A DNA stretch of 21,023 bases from Bacteroidales bacterium. Lineage in GTDB: Bacteria; Bacteroidota; Bacteroidia; Bacteroidales; UBA10428. Positions 13,273-21,023 of the stretch are shown here, in pieces; the stretch's first letter is position 1; every line of letters begins with the position of its first letter. The notes beneath the pieces were generated by a model. The model made no database searches and was not told where the DNA came from. It saw nothing but the letters and a program-made list of their open reading frames with translations. The position numbers and the translations under genes were made by a program. Location of the stretch: the NCBI GenBank assembly GCA_016926235.1, contig JAFGOZ010000539.1, forward strand, positions 1-21,023, read 5' to 3'.

Positions 13273-13716
13273 ACTCATTTACCAATATGAAATATAAGAA
13301 CAGCCCTGGTTAAAAATCCCCCGGACAAGGTAGTTAGCCCGGGAGTATAGACACATGTTTGAACTTTGCTACCTAAAGATCAGGATACTGTTGAATGCTT
13401 ATAATTAATCAATCTTATTATTGCAACTTGATGTTATGTTATTTGGTGTTTATTCGATTTAGTGGAATTTCCTCTGGCAAAAAAACATAAGCTCTAATTT
13501 TTACAAAAGAACTTAACAAATCACTTCATAATTACGTATCCATAACAAAATATTCACAAATTTAATTTTAAAACTGCCATTAATCCTTTATTAATCCTTT
13601 TTTAACGACTCTTGTTAAATTTGTCTGCCGTTTGACCAAATTTTTAAATGATAAAAAAAATTACCCGTATCTTAAGCGCTCAGTGTTTATGTTCGGTACA
13701 TTTGAATAACAAATAA
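13273..13716. other. 444-bp intergenic region upstream of the CotH gene
   Basis: No gene seen. Near the left end CCCGG (13320-13324) and CCGGG (13339-13343) can pair, and AGGTAG (13328-13333) can pair with CTACCT (13369-13374) in an alternative fold; there is no T-run for a terminator. On the right it holds a direct repeat, TTAATCCTTT at 13580-13589 and 13591-13600, and a -7 box at 13616-13623. Confidence 0.45.
13580..13623 (+). promoter_or_regulatory. Promoter of the CotH gene with 11-bp-spaced direct repeat
   Basis: TAAATTTG at 13616-13623 matches the Bacteroidota -7 consensus TAnnTTTG exactly and lies 94 bp before the CotH ATG. Immediately upstream, where a -33 element is expected, TTAATCCTTT is repeated at 13580 and 13591, one helical turn apart, and could be a regulator site. 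No TTTG -33 box is visible, which would fit an activator-dependent promoter. Confidence 0.5.
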
Positions 13717-15954
13717 ATGATGAAAAAAAGCACCCGAAAGTCTGTTTCTCTGTCACTATCTCTCTTGCTATTACTGTTAACCCCCTTCTTAGTTCATGGT
13801 CAGGATAATTTACATTACGAGAACATTTTTAGTACAGGGGATGCATGCAGGTATATTGTTCCTGATCACGATATCGGAACAACCTGGATTGAAACAGGCT
13901 TTGACGATGCAGGCTGGCTTGAAGGAATTACCGGAATAGGATATAACGATGATGATGACAATACTATAATTGAGAGTGGCGCTTACAGCGTATATATAAG
14001 GCAGGAATTTACCGTTGCCGATCAGGAGATTATTAAATTACTGGTTCTTGACATGGATTATGACGATGGTTTTGTTGCTTACCTTAATGGTTCGGAGGTG
14101 GCAAGGGCTAACGTTGTTGATCCAATATCATGGAATATGGAACTTGGAATTGACCACGAAGCCGGTATGTATAGTGGAGGACGTCCTGAACGCTATATAA
14201 TAAGTGAAAGTGAAATTCAAAGTCTTCTTACTACAGGAGTAAACGTTTTGGCGGTTGAAGTGCATAATGTGGGCCCTGGATCATCCGATCTTTCTTCAAA
14301 CATCTTTCTTCATGCATATATCGATTCCGGGGAAACGATTTACAGAGAGGTGCCGGAATGGTTTTGGGAACCTGTTAGTTATTCCGATTTTAATTTGCCG
14401 TTGATGGTCATCAATACCAATGGTCAGACAATTGTCGATGATCCGAGGATCGTTGCTGATATGAATCTGATCTGGAATGGTGTGGGGAGCGTTAATAACA
14501 GCACAGATCCTCCCAATGAATATTCCGGCAGGATAAGTATTGAGATCAGGGGTGAATCGTCACAACAGTTCGAAAAAAAATCTTATAGCATCGAATTGCA
14601 AAATGCAGACGGAACAAATAATAATGTTTCAATTCTGGGATTACCCCCTGAAAATGATTTCATACTGAATGGTCCGTACAGCGATAAAACAATGATTCGC
14701 AATGTTCTTACCTATCATCTTTATAATCGTATGGGAAGCTGGGCCCCCCGCACCCGTTATATAGAGTTGTTGATCAACGATGACTACAGAGGTGTATATA
14801 TCCTGATGGAAAAAGTGAAAAGAGATGACAACAGGGTTGATATCAGGAGCCTTACGCCTGAAGATGTCACAGAAGCCGATATTTCCGGGGGTTATATTTT
14901 GCGCCGCGATAAAACTACCGGCCTGAACAGTTATGAATACTGGACATCACCTGTTGAACAGATCTATTTTGAGCAGATGGTCTATCAGTATTTCGATCCT
15001 AAGTACGAGGAACTCACTGAACAGCAAAGGCAGTATATTAAAAATTGGATGGAAGAGTTTGACGAGATGATGTCGGGAAGTTCATTTGCCGACCGCGAAA
15101 CAGGTTACTGGTCATTTGTCGAAGTGGGTTCTTTTGTTGACATGATTATTTTGAATGAGCTTTCAAAAGAAATAGATGCATATATGTTTAGCACATATTT
15201 TTATAAGAACAATATTAGAGATGGAGGAAAGCTGGTTGCCGGCCCGCCATGGGATTATAACCTTTCTTACGGAAGTGTTGATTATGGCTTTGGTGAAAAT
15301 GTACCTTATTATTACGACTGGGTATATAATCACTGGGGAAGAGTGTACTGGTATAACCGCCTGATGGAAGACCCGGTGTTTGAGAATAAGGTTTTTTGCA
15401 GATGGGAATTGTTAAGAAGCTCATACCTGGCAGATGAATATGTCGAATATATGATTGACAGCTGTGTAAGTTTTATGGGAGAAGCCGTTGAAAGAAATTT
15501 CAACCGGTATCCTATTCTTGGTGTGTATGTATGGCCAAACAGGTATATCCCCGAAACTTATGGAGAAGAGATAACAAATCTCAGAACCTGGGTTTTGAAT
15601 CGCCTCGACTGGATAGATACACAATGGTATGGTCAGTGTATAACCAACCCGGTGTCTCATGAGCTTATTTCATATACAGATGCACAATTTAAAGTCTATC
15701 CGAATCCTTCCGATTTCAGAAATATCCATATATATGTTGATCTGCTTTCGGATGAATTGCTAATAAGTCTTGAGCTGTATGATATAAATGGCAGGCTTAT
15801 CGAACAGATAATTGAAGTGTCGCCAAAACAGGGGCAGTATCATTTTGAATTTGCTGATCATTCTGCATTGCCCGATGGTATTTATGTTTGCAGAATAGTT
15901 GGTGATTCGGGTATTTTGTTTATAACAAGTCTTGTTAAAACATCAAACAGGTAA
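13717..15954 (+). CDS. CotH kinase-family protein exported by type IX secretion
   Basis: A 745-aa protein. Signal peptide 1-29 (cut at VHGQ). Residues about 35-205 form a beta-sandwich of the kind found before CotH domains: WIETGFDDAGWLEGITGIGY, SVYIRQEFTV, MDYDDGFVAYLNGSEVAR. Residues about 225-640 are the CotH domain: RGESSQQFEKKSYSIEL, GPYSDKTMIRNVLTYHL, RTRYIELLINDDYRGVYILM, then EKVKRD and AGPPWDYNLSYG (509-519), the last being the DFD/DFG-like metal-binding segment. The C-terminal 90 residues (about 655-745) are a T9SS type A sorting domain: FKVYPNPSD, LELYDINGRLIEQ, LPDGIYVCRIV. CotH in Bacillus is an atypical protein kinase of spore-coat proteins; in Bacteroidota the substrates are unknown. 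Location should be the cell surface or medium. The gene has its own promoter. Confidence 0.9.
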   Translation: MMKKSTRKSVSLSLSLLLLLLTPFLVHGQDNLHYENIFSTGDACRYIVPDHDIGTTWIETGFDDAGWLEGITGIGYNDDDDNTIIESGAYSVYIRQEFTVADQEIIKLLVLDMDYDDGFVAYLNGSEVARANVVDPISWNMELGIDHEAGMYSGGRPERYIISESEIQSLLTTGVNVLAVEVHNVGPGSSDLSSNIFLHAYIDSGETIYREVPEWFWEPVSYSDFNLPLMVINTNGQTIVDDPRIVADMNLIWNGVGSVNNSTDPPNEYSGRISIEIRGESSQQFEKKSYSIELQNADGTNNNVSILGLPPENDFILNGPYSDKTMIRNVLTYHLYNRMGSWAPRTRYIELLINDDYRGVYILMEKVKRDDNRVDIRSLTPEDVTEADISGGYILRRDKTTGLNSYEYWTSPVEQIYFEQMVYQYFDPKYEELTEQQRQYIKNWMEEFDEMMSGSSFADRETGYWSFVEVGSFVDMIILNELSKEIDAYMFSTYFYKNNIRDGGKLVAGPPWDYNLSYGSVDYGFGENVPYYYDWVYNHWGRVYWYNRLMEDPVFENKVFCRWELLRSSYLADEYVEYMIDSCVSFMGEAVERNFNRYPILGVYVWPNRYIPETYGEEITNLRTWVLNRLDWIDTQWYGQCITNPVSHELISYTDAQFKVYPNPSDFRNIHIYVDLLSDELLISLELYDINGRLIEQIIEVSPKQGQYHFEFADHSALPDGIYVCRIVGDSGILFITSLVKTSNR

Positions 15955-16070
15955 ATTATTCCTAAACCTGTTGTGCAATTAGTCAAAATATAAAATTGAT
16001 TTTATAAAATTTGGTTTTCCTGTGGCTTCATGGGAAGTTATTAATAACCACTAAAACACGAAAACACAAA

Positions 16071-16099
16071 CCTGCCTGTTTATAAACCGAACAGGCGGG
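16071..16099. repeat. Hairpin element CCTGCCTGTT / AACAGGCGGG
   Basis: A 10-bp near-perfect stem (16071-16080 with 16090-16099; one T-G wobble) with loop TATAAACCG. The arm and loop together contain GTTTATAAAC, as at 10532-10541, and CCTGCCTG, as at 4129-4136, linking all these elements into one repeat family. Confidence 0.6.
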
Positions 16100-16287
16100 G
16101 AATCATAAAAACTCATATTATGGAATTCAAAGTGTTAAATAAATGACTTATTGAGAATGTAAAAATCATTTTATATAAAATGTTAATCGCTCATCAGGTT
16201 TTTCATTAATCTTTAAGTATTAAACAGAGACAGGTTTTTACAAATATTTCAACAACTCATATATGTGTAAATACTCTCAAAAACTTA

Positions 16288-16295
16288 TACCTTTG
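16288..16295 (+). promoter_or_regulatory. -7 promoter box of the LytTR gene
   Basis: TACCTTTG matches the Bacteroidota consensus TAnnTTTG exactly, 92 bp before the GTG start. A -33 TTTG is not evident. It predicts a 5' untranslated region of roughly 85 nt. Confidence 0.45.
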
Positions 16296-16387
16296 GATAT
16301 ATATCTCTTTACAAGAATAGTCTCTCAAAAAATTTTTTCAAGTAACTGGAGAAATAAAGAGTAAATTAAAAATCATTTTAGTACGTT

Positions 16388-17227
16388 GTGAACAATAATT
16401 CAAATACGCTTTCCCGGTTATTAAACGAAAAACTGAGATTATTTCTGACTATCAGTTTCGGTGTATTTCTGTTTATCCTTTTTTTCCAGCCTTTTCAGAT
16501 TGAAAGGTTCGACTTTAACGATAGTTTACTTTTCGTAGGCGGATTCGGTGCTATGGTATTCATATTATTAATATTGGTAAGGCTTATTTATCTGTTAATA
16601 GTTGGAACTAATAATCAGGGTGAATTCGAACCTGTAAGAGCTTATCTGAGCGATTTTATTTTTCTTTCTTTATGTTCTGTTGCATTCGCTTTTTACTTAA
16701 GGTATGTAGGTTCAGTTTCTTTATCATTTTACAATATATTTAAGGTTGTATTGATTAGTCTGGCTCCGGTAATTGTCCTGCGTATATTCGAAAGAATTCA
16801 GGATCTGATAGATCAAAACAAATCACTTATTGCTGAAAAGAAGGCAATGCAGAAGCAGGTAGAAAAATATGAAGAGGACAATCTAAACAAATCCCTGGAG
16901 TTTGTATCGGAAAACAGTTCAGAGAATTTGACCTTTTTGGTAGCTGAAGTCGCTTTTGTCAAATCTGCCGATAATTATGTGGAAATAGTTTATAAGGAAG
17001 AAGATACATTCAAAAAGAAACTCATTCGAAACACTTTAAAAAATGTCGAGGTCCAGTTGAAACAGTACTCGAATTTTATTCGTTGTCACCGCACCTGCAT
17101 TGTAAATATTCATTATATCGAAAAGCTTAACAGTAATTATGGCAGCCATTGGATTACCATAAAGGATTATAATTACAAAATACCAGTATCCCGCCAGTAC
17201 CTGTTAAAACTAAAAGAAGCTTTTTAA
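16388..17227 (+). CDS. Membrane-anchored LytTR-domain transcription regulator
   Basis: A 279-aa protein with GTG start. Four predicted membrane helices (about 17-36, 46-72, 88-106, 116-136) are followed by a charged coiled coil (about 138-163) and a C-terminal LytTR DNA-binding domain (about 180-279). LytTR hallmarks are VAFVKSADNYVEIVY (188-202), NTLKNVEVQL (215-224), FIRCHRTCIVNIHYIEKL (230-247) and IPVSRQYLLKLKEAF (265-279). There is no receiver domain and no histidine kinase next door, so it differs from LytR/AgrA response regulators and is likely to sense a membrane or lipid-related signal directly, as suggested for other membrane LytTR proteins. It is followed 146 bp later by the radical SAM and desaturase genes, which could be targets. 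Start choice is weak: there is no clear ribosome-binding site. Confidence 0.85.
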   Translation: MNNNSNTLSRLLNEKLRLFLTISFGVFLFILFFQPFQIERFDFNDSLLFVGGFGAMVFILLILVRLIYLLIVGTNNQGEFEPVRAYLSDFIFLSLCSVAFAFYLRYVGSVSLSFYNIFKVVLISLAPVIVLRIFERIQDLIDQNKSLIAEKKAMQKQVEKYEEDNLNKSLEFVSENSSENLTFLVAEVAFVKSADNYVEIVYKEEDTFKKKLIRNTLKNVEVQLKQYSNFIRCHRTCIVNIHYIEKLNSNYGSHWITIKDYNYKIPVSRQYLLKLKEAF

Positions 17228-17250
17228 CAGGGGCGAATGCCATTCGTAAC
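17228..17250. repeat. Short inverted repeat after the LytTR gene
   Basis: CGAAT and ATTCG, with GCC between, form a 5-bp stem in the sequence GGGGCGAATGCCATTCG. I recall longer versions of this (GCGAATGGCATTCGC) as a common intergenic repeat in Bacteroidota. There is no T-run directly after it. Confidence 0.35.
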
Positions 17251-17340
17251 TGAGTTTTATCATTTATCCCAATCTTCTTTTGTTTACCCCGCAACGGCGT
17301 TGATTAGTCCCTCTTTTTCTCCAGTGATGAACTATCGAAC

Positions 17341-17348
17341 TAATTTTG
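17341..17348 (+). promoter_or_regulatory. -7 promoter box of the radical SAM / desaturase unit
   Basis: TAATTTTG matches TAnnTTTG exactly, 25 bp before the ATG at 17374, giving a short leader. A -33 element is not obvious. It supports transcription of the radical SAM and desaturase genes independently of the LytTR gene. Confidence 0.45.
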
Positions 17349-17373
17349 CTTCATATTAATAAGAAGTGGGATT

Positions 17374-18849
17374 ATGAAAATATTACTGGTATACCCGAAA
17401 TATCCGGATACATATTGGGGATTTAAGCATGCATTGAAGTTTGTATCAAAGAGATCGGCAAATATTCCGCTGGGTATTTTAACTGTTGCTTCGATGCTTC
17501 CTGGTGACTGGAAGAAAAGATTTACCGACCTGAATGTTTCAAAGCTTGATGATCAAGATATCGTTTGGGCAGATTATGTGTTTATAAGTGCTACATCGAT
17601 CCAAACGGAATCGGTAAATCAGATCATTAAAAAATGTAAGGCATTTAACACTAAAATTGTAGCAGGCGGGCCGTTATTTACGGAAGAATTTGAACAATAT
17701 AGCAACATTGAGCATTTAATACTGAACGAAGCAGAAATAACTCTGCCGGCATTTATTAACGATCTTGAATTGGGACAACCAAAAAATATTTACCAGACAA
17801 AGCTTTTTGCTGATATCACAAAAACCCCGATACCGGATTATCCCCTGGCAGACATTAGTAAATATGCTACTGCCGGTATTCAATATTCAAGGGGTTGCCC
17901 TTACGACTGCGAATTCTGCGATATAACAGCTCTTTTTGGAAGAAAAGTGAGAACAAAGTCATCTGAACAGATAATAGCAGAACTCGATCAGTTATTTGAA
18001 ATAGGATGGAAGGGCAGCGTATTTTTTGTTGATGATAATTTTATCGGGCACAAAAAGAAACTGAAGAACGAATTGCTTCCGGCAATGATAAACTGGATGG
18101 AGCTGCACAGTTATCCTTTTATATTCATGACAGAAGCTACAATAAACATGGCCGATGATGTTGAGCTAATGGATATGATGGTGCGTGCAGGTTTTAATAA
18201 AGTTTTCATAGGCATTGAAACACCCGAAGAAAGTTGTCTGGCAGAATGCAATAAGAAACATAATAATAATAGAAACCTTATTGGCTCTGTACAGGCAATA
18301 CAACAGCATGGCATTGAAGTTACTGCGGGTTTTATAGTGGGTTTTGATAACGATCCTCCGAATATCTTTCAGCGCCAGATCGACTTTATCCAGCAAAGCG
18401 GAATTATTACTGCTATGGTTGGACTTCTGAATGCACCGCGATTATCGAAACTTTATAAACGATTATCGGGCGAAGGCAGAATTCTTAATAAATTCAGTGG
18501 TGATAATACCGACTATTCAATGAATTTTATACCTGCTATGGATAAAGATGAGCTTATTGTCGGGTACAAAAAGATAATCCATGATATATATTCAGGCAAA
18601 TTCTATTATAAAAGAACGCTGGGTTTTTTAAAACACTATAACCCTCCGTTCATGGAGAAATTAACTTTCAACAGACTAATGGCTTTTTTTAAATCGGTGT
18701 TGTTAATCGGTATACTGAAAAAAGACAGAAAATATTATTGGAACTTAATTCTCTGGAGTTTGTTTAATAAACCTAAAATATTTCCACTGGCAGTTACATA
18801 CAGCATTTATGGCTATCATTTCCGTAAGGTTTTCGGAAATATTAATTAA
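17374..18849 (+). CDS. B12-binding radical SAM protein (DUF4070 family, HpnP-related)
   Basis: A 491-aa protein. Residues 1-135 form a B12-binding Rossmann domain (MKILLVYPKYPDTYWGFKHA opening, VFISATSIQTESV, IVAGGPLFTEEFEQ, LILNEAEITLP). Residues about 165-370 form the radical SAM barrel with the [4Fe-4S] motif CPYDCEFC (C175, C179, C182), VFFVDDNFIG, FIGIETPEESCLAECNKK and GFIVGFDNDP. Residues about 370-491 fit the C-terminal DUF4070 region. No DxHxxG lower-ligand motif is seen, as is usual for this class. The family contains the hopanoid C-2 methylase HpnP; most members are uncharacterised. It very likely methylates an unactivated carbon using SAM and methylcobalamin. The desaturase 26 bp downstream makes a lipid substrate plausible; no hopanoid cyclase is in the window, so HpnP itself is not claimed. 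Confidence 0.88.
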   Translation: MKILLVYPKYPDTYWGFKHALKFVSKRSANIPLGILTVASMLPGDWKKRFTDLNVSKLDDQDIVWADYVFISATSIQTESVNQIIKKCKAFNTKIVAGGPLFTEEFEQYSNIEHLILNEAEITLPAFINDLELGQPKNIYQTKLFADITKTPIPDYPLADISKYATAGIQYSRGCPYDCEFCDITALFGRKVRTKSSEQIIAELDQLFEIGWKGSVFFVDDNFIGHKKKLKNELLPAMINWMELHSYPFIFMTEATINMADDVELMDMMVRAGFNKVFIGIETPEESCLAECNKKHNNNRNLIGSVQAIQQHGIEVTAGFIVGFDNDPPNIFQRQIDFIQQSGIITAMVGLLNAPRLSKLYKRLSGEGRILNKFSGDNTDYSMNFIPAMDKDELIVGYKKIIHDIYSGKFYYKRTLGFLKHYNPPFMEKLTFNRLMAFFKSVLLIGILKKDRKYYWNLILWSLFNKPKIFPLAVTYSIYGYHFRKVFGNIN

Positions 18850-18875
18850 CAAAAAAATAAATAATACTGATTTAT

Positions 18876-19964
18876 ATGAAAAGGAGTAATGTGAAATTTT
18901 CGGTGCAGCTTAAACCGGAATTTATTAATGAACTAAGATCACGGGTAAAAGAATACTTTGAAACAAACAAGTTATCGAAATATGGGAACGTAAACCTTGT
19001 ATTGAAAACACTATTTATGTTGGCAGTTTATCTGGTACCTTACGCTTTAATGATGTCAGGTATAGTAACTTCATTACCCTTAATAATTCTTTGCTGGATC
19101 ATTATGGGAGCAGGGGTAGCAGGAATTGGCATGGGGTTTATGCACGATGCAAACCATGGTACATATTCAAAAAACAAGAATACAAACAGATGGATAGGTT
19201 ATTCATTGTATCTTATAGGAGGGTTTCCCCCGACATGGCAGCACCAGCATAATGTAATGCACCACGGGTTTACAAATATAGAAGGCCATGATGAAGATAT
19301 TAACCCTATCGGAATACTCAGGCTGTCACCTCATAAACCACTTCTCAAAATACATAAATACCAGCATTGGTATGCCTGGTTTTTGTACGGATTAATGACC
19401 CTGATGTGGACTACAACAAAGGACTTCAGTCAACTACTCAGGTATAAAAAGGAAAAGATTGTTTTAGGAAAAAACGAAACCTATGGTAAATTAATCACAA
19501 AACTTATCATCACAAAAGTTTTTTATTATATCGTCATGCTGGCCCTGCCTGTTATGATCTTACCTGTTGCGTGGTATTGGGTTGTTATATCCTTTTTGGC
19601 CATGCATTTCACCAGTGGGTTTATTCTGGGTACGGTATTTCAGACCGCGCACGTGGTACCAACTTCGGAATACCCGCTACCCGATGAAGCAGGTGAAATG
19701 AACAATAACTGGGCCTTACACCAACTGTTAACAACCTCTGATTTTGCCCCGAAAAATAAGGTTCTTTCCTGGCTTATCGGCGGATTAAATTTCCAGGTCG
19801 AGCATCATCTGTTTCCCAATATAAGCCATGTACATTATCCGAAAATTTCACATTTTGTAAAAGAACTTACAGCTAAATACCGGTTGCCTTATCATGTACA
19901 ACCTGGTTTTGTTGCGGCTGTGGTTAGTCATGGCAGAATGCTGAGATATTTAGGGAGGAATTAA
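18876..19964 (+). CDS. Membrane fatty-acid (acyl-lipid/acyl-CoA) desaturase
   Basis: A 362-aa integral membrane protein with hydrophobic segments around 43-60, 67-88, 165-178, 213-230 and 232-255. It has the three histidine boxes of front-end-type desaturases: HDANH (90-94), HQHNVMHH (123-130) and QVEHH (307-311, Gln in place of the first His). These ligate the di-iron centre that inserts a double bond in a fatty acyl chain with O2. There is no N-terminal cytochrome b5 domain, as is typical for bacterial linoleoyl-CoA/delta-6-like members. The gene starts 26 bp after the radical SAM gene, probably on the same mRNA. It implies oxygen use and membrane-lipid tailoring. Regiospecificity cannot be read from sequence. 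Confidence 0.92.
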   Translation: MKRSNVKFSVQLKPEFINELRSRVKEYFETNKLSKYGNVNLVLKTLFMLAVYLVPYALMMSGIVTSLPLIILCWIIMGAGVAGIGMGFMHDANHGTYSKNKNTNRWIGYSLYLIGGFPPTWQHQHNVMHHGFTNIEGHDEDINPIGILRLSPHKPLLKIHKYQHWYAWFLYGLMTLMWTTTKDFSQLLRYKKEKIVLGKNETYGKLITKLIITKVFYYIVMLALPVMILPVAWYWVVISFLAMHFTSGFILGTVFQTAHVVPTSEYPLPDEAGEMNNNWALHQLLTTSDFAPKNKVLSWLIGGLNFQVEHHLFPNISHVHYPKISHFVKELTAKYRLPYHVQPGFVAAVVSHGRMLRYLGRN

Positions 19965-20531
19965 AATTATAAATTCTCAGGCAGGTTTTCTTCTCAAGAA
20001 TGGCGAATTGAGAGAGTATCCGGGAAACGAATATCACATTATTGTAATGATCATAGGAAAAGTTAACATGGTGCACAAATATACCGGGATATGATCATAA
20101 TTACCTTGGTTAAACAATAGTCTGTGATTTATTGATATAGGGTGACATAACAAGATTGTTAAGTTACATTGCAAATTCGGGAATTGACACTACAGGATTT
20201 TGCACAAAAACAGATATTTCACAACTATATTGGAAGTCTCGACAATAATAGTTAAACAGATTGATTATGTTTTAAGGATTTTTGAGTGCAGAATGTTGAG
20301 GGTGTGATAGCCTTAAAAAGGCGTAATCGTGTTTTTTAATAATATCACTTGACTTGAATACAATATTCAATTACATTTGAAAAGTTAGGGGAAAGGATTG
20401 TAAGTTATAAGTAACTCTGGATCTCTTTGTCATTCAATAAAGAATGAAATATAATTTTAGTAAGTATACTTTCAACTGGTTAAGGCAACATTGCAACTAA
20501 CAAACCCATCATAAATTAAAACCTGCACAAA
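19965..20531. other. 567-bp intergenic region with a possible gene remnant
   Basis: No intact gene is seen between the desaturase and the last gene. At 20163-20255 a 30-codon frame reads VTLQIRELTLQDFAQK and HNYIGSLDNNS, resembling part of an XRE-type helix-turn-helix with a small deletion or frameshift. A short GCCTT/AAGGC hairpin occurs near 20310, with a T-run about 10 bases later, and may be a weak terminator. Confidence 0.4.
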
Positions 20532-21023
20532 ATGAAACCAGGAAGTACTTTATTCATCATTGTATTTACAGTTATTTCAGTAATAACTGGTTATTCACAA
20601 TCGGAAATCAATCTGAACTATTTTGAATCTCACAAGGACCTTGGCGGAGAGATAAAACTCGTTAATTCGGTTATCAGGGAAGAAGGGGAAATCACCTATC
20701 AGATTTTTAACATCCTGTCATATGATAATGGCAATTATTACGTGAATGCCTGGGTCATGGGCGTTGAGATTGATTCGGAAGGAAGCGAAAAATTCCTGGA
20801 ATACGATTACTATGTGAATGATATAAAACAGGAAGAAAAGCTTGTTCCGGAAAAAAATAACTGGCACAATGCAGCATTAAGAGATGTTAATGGAAAAGAA
20901 AAAAAGTCATTTAAGCTTAAAAAAGGAATGAACCGGATTGCATTTTCGTGCCCATCCCCCGAAGTTCCGGGAATTGAATTCATCAGGCTTTCAAAAAAAC
21001 CTTCAGACTCAGAAATACCTGAA
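20532..21023 (+). CDS. Secreted protein of unknown function, partial (runs off the right edge)
   Basis: 164 codons are visible from ATG 20532 with no stop before the window ends. The N-terminus has a signal peptide (residues about 4-22, cut near GYSQ). The rest looks like a beta-rich extracellular domain: LGGEIKLVNSVIREEGEITY, YYVNAWVMGVEIDSEGSE, KSFKLKKGMNRIAFSCPSP, then VPGIEFIRLSKK. The pattern of a linker-like end (KPSDSEIPE) suggests further domains beyond the window, possibly with a T9SS sorting domain. I do not recognise the family. Confidence 0.7.
   Translation, partial: MKPGSTLFIIVFTVISVITGYSQSEINLNYFESHKDLGGEIKLVNSVIREEGEITYQIFNILSYDNGNYYVNAWVMGVEIDSEGSEKFLEYDYYVNDIKQEEKLVPEKNNWHNAALRDVNGKEKKSFKLKKGMNRIAFSCPSPEVPGIEFIRLSKKPSDSEIPE

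Larger units (their letters stand above)
15955..16387. other. 433-bp intergenic region upstream of the LytTR gene
   Basis: No gene is seen. It carries the palindromic element at 16071-16099 shortly after the CotH gene and a -7 box at 16288-16295; the remainder is AT-rich. The element could end the CotH transcript as a hairpin, although no T-run follows it. Confidence 0.45.

Noticed and set aside
13317..13375. Riboswitch or terminator in the gap before the CotH gene
   Set aside because: Stems are short and mutually exclusive, with no T-run and no match to a riboswitch core that I know.
17374..18849. Naming the radical SAM gene hpnP
   Set aside because: Family similarity is clear but no hopanoid genes are present and most DUF4070 proteins are not HpnP.
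1..21023. tRNA, rRNA, prophage, insertion sequence or defence system
   Set aside because: Scanning found no cloverleaf with TTCGA-type arm, no rRNA signature, no transposase, integrase, phage or recognisable defence protein.

Overview
This window looks like a chromosomal segment of a Bacteroidota bacterium, probably a free-living or sediment-type member of Bacteroidales/Marinilabiliales or a relative. The grounds are low overall GC, a type IX secretion (T9SS) type A C-terminal sorting domain on the CotH protein, Bacteroidota-type -7 boxes (TAnnTTTG) upstream of three plus-strand genes, and families typical of the phylum (DUF5777 barrel, YceI, LytTR protein with a membrane domain, OB-fold tRNA_anti-like protein, DUF1566 protein). 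No rRNA, tRNA, CRISPR array, insertion sequence or phage gene was seen.

Layout. 1-740 has no convincing gene. It is a dense block of perfect short hairpins with a TGACG-rich core, followed by a possible 47-aa minus-strand ORF. 942-3892 (minus) holds two secreted right-handed beta-helix glycosidases (GH28-like and GH28/GH49-like), probably one polysaccharide-degradation unit. 4218-7559 (minus) is a tight five-gene operon: a three-domain c-type cytochrome, a one-haem lipoprotein cytochrome, a DUF5777 outer-membrane barrel, YceI, and an OB-fold protein. 7810-8151 (plus) is a small secreted protein gene broken by an in-frame stop. 8482-9408 (plus) is a secreted DUF1566 protein. 9617-9653 carries a decayed piece of a second OB-fold gene. 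9841-10272 (minus) is a conserved-looking hypothetical, and 10576-11976 (minus) a beta-CASP metallo-beta-lactamase RNase. 11977-12666 is a repeat-rich gap. 12667-13272 (plus) is a secreted coiled-coil protein, 13717-15954 (plus) a CotH-family T9SS protein, 16388-17227 (plus) a membrane-bound LytTR regulator, 17374-18849 a B12-binding radical SAM enzyme (DUF4070; related to lipid methylases such as HpnP), and 18876-19964 a membrane fatty-acid desaturase. The last gene, a secreted protein, runs off the right end.

How the genes work together. Three functional groups stand out: extracellular carbohydrate breakdown; an envelope electron-transfer/lipid-carrier module (cytochromes + DUF5777 + YceI + OB-fold) whose function is not established; and a probable lipid-modification pair (B12 radical SAM + desaturase, 26 bp apart). 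The intergenic DNA is unusually structured. Degenerate 7-bp tandem repeats (CTTCWAR / CTGGTAA / CTACTAA types) occur in at least five places, and palindromic CCTGCC/GGCAGG or GTTTATAAAC elements in at least four. A hairpin-rich repeat lies at about 12180-12300. All functions are read from sequence motifs and recalled family knowledge; no database search was run.
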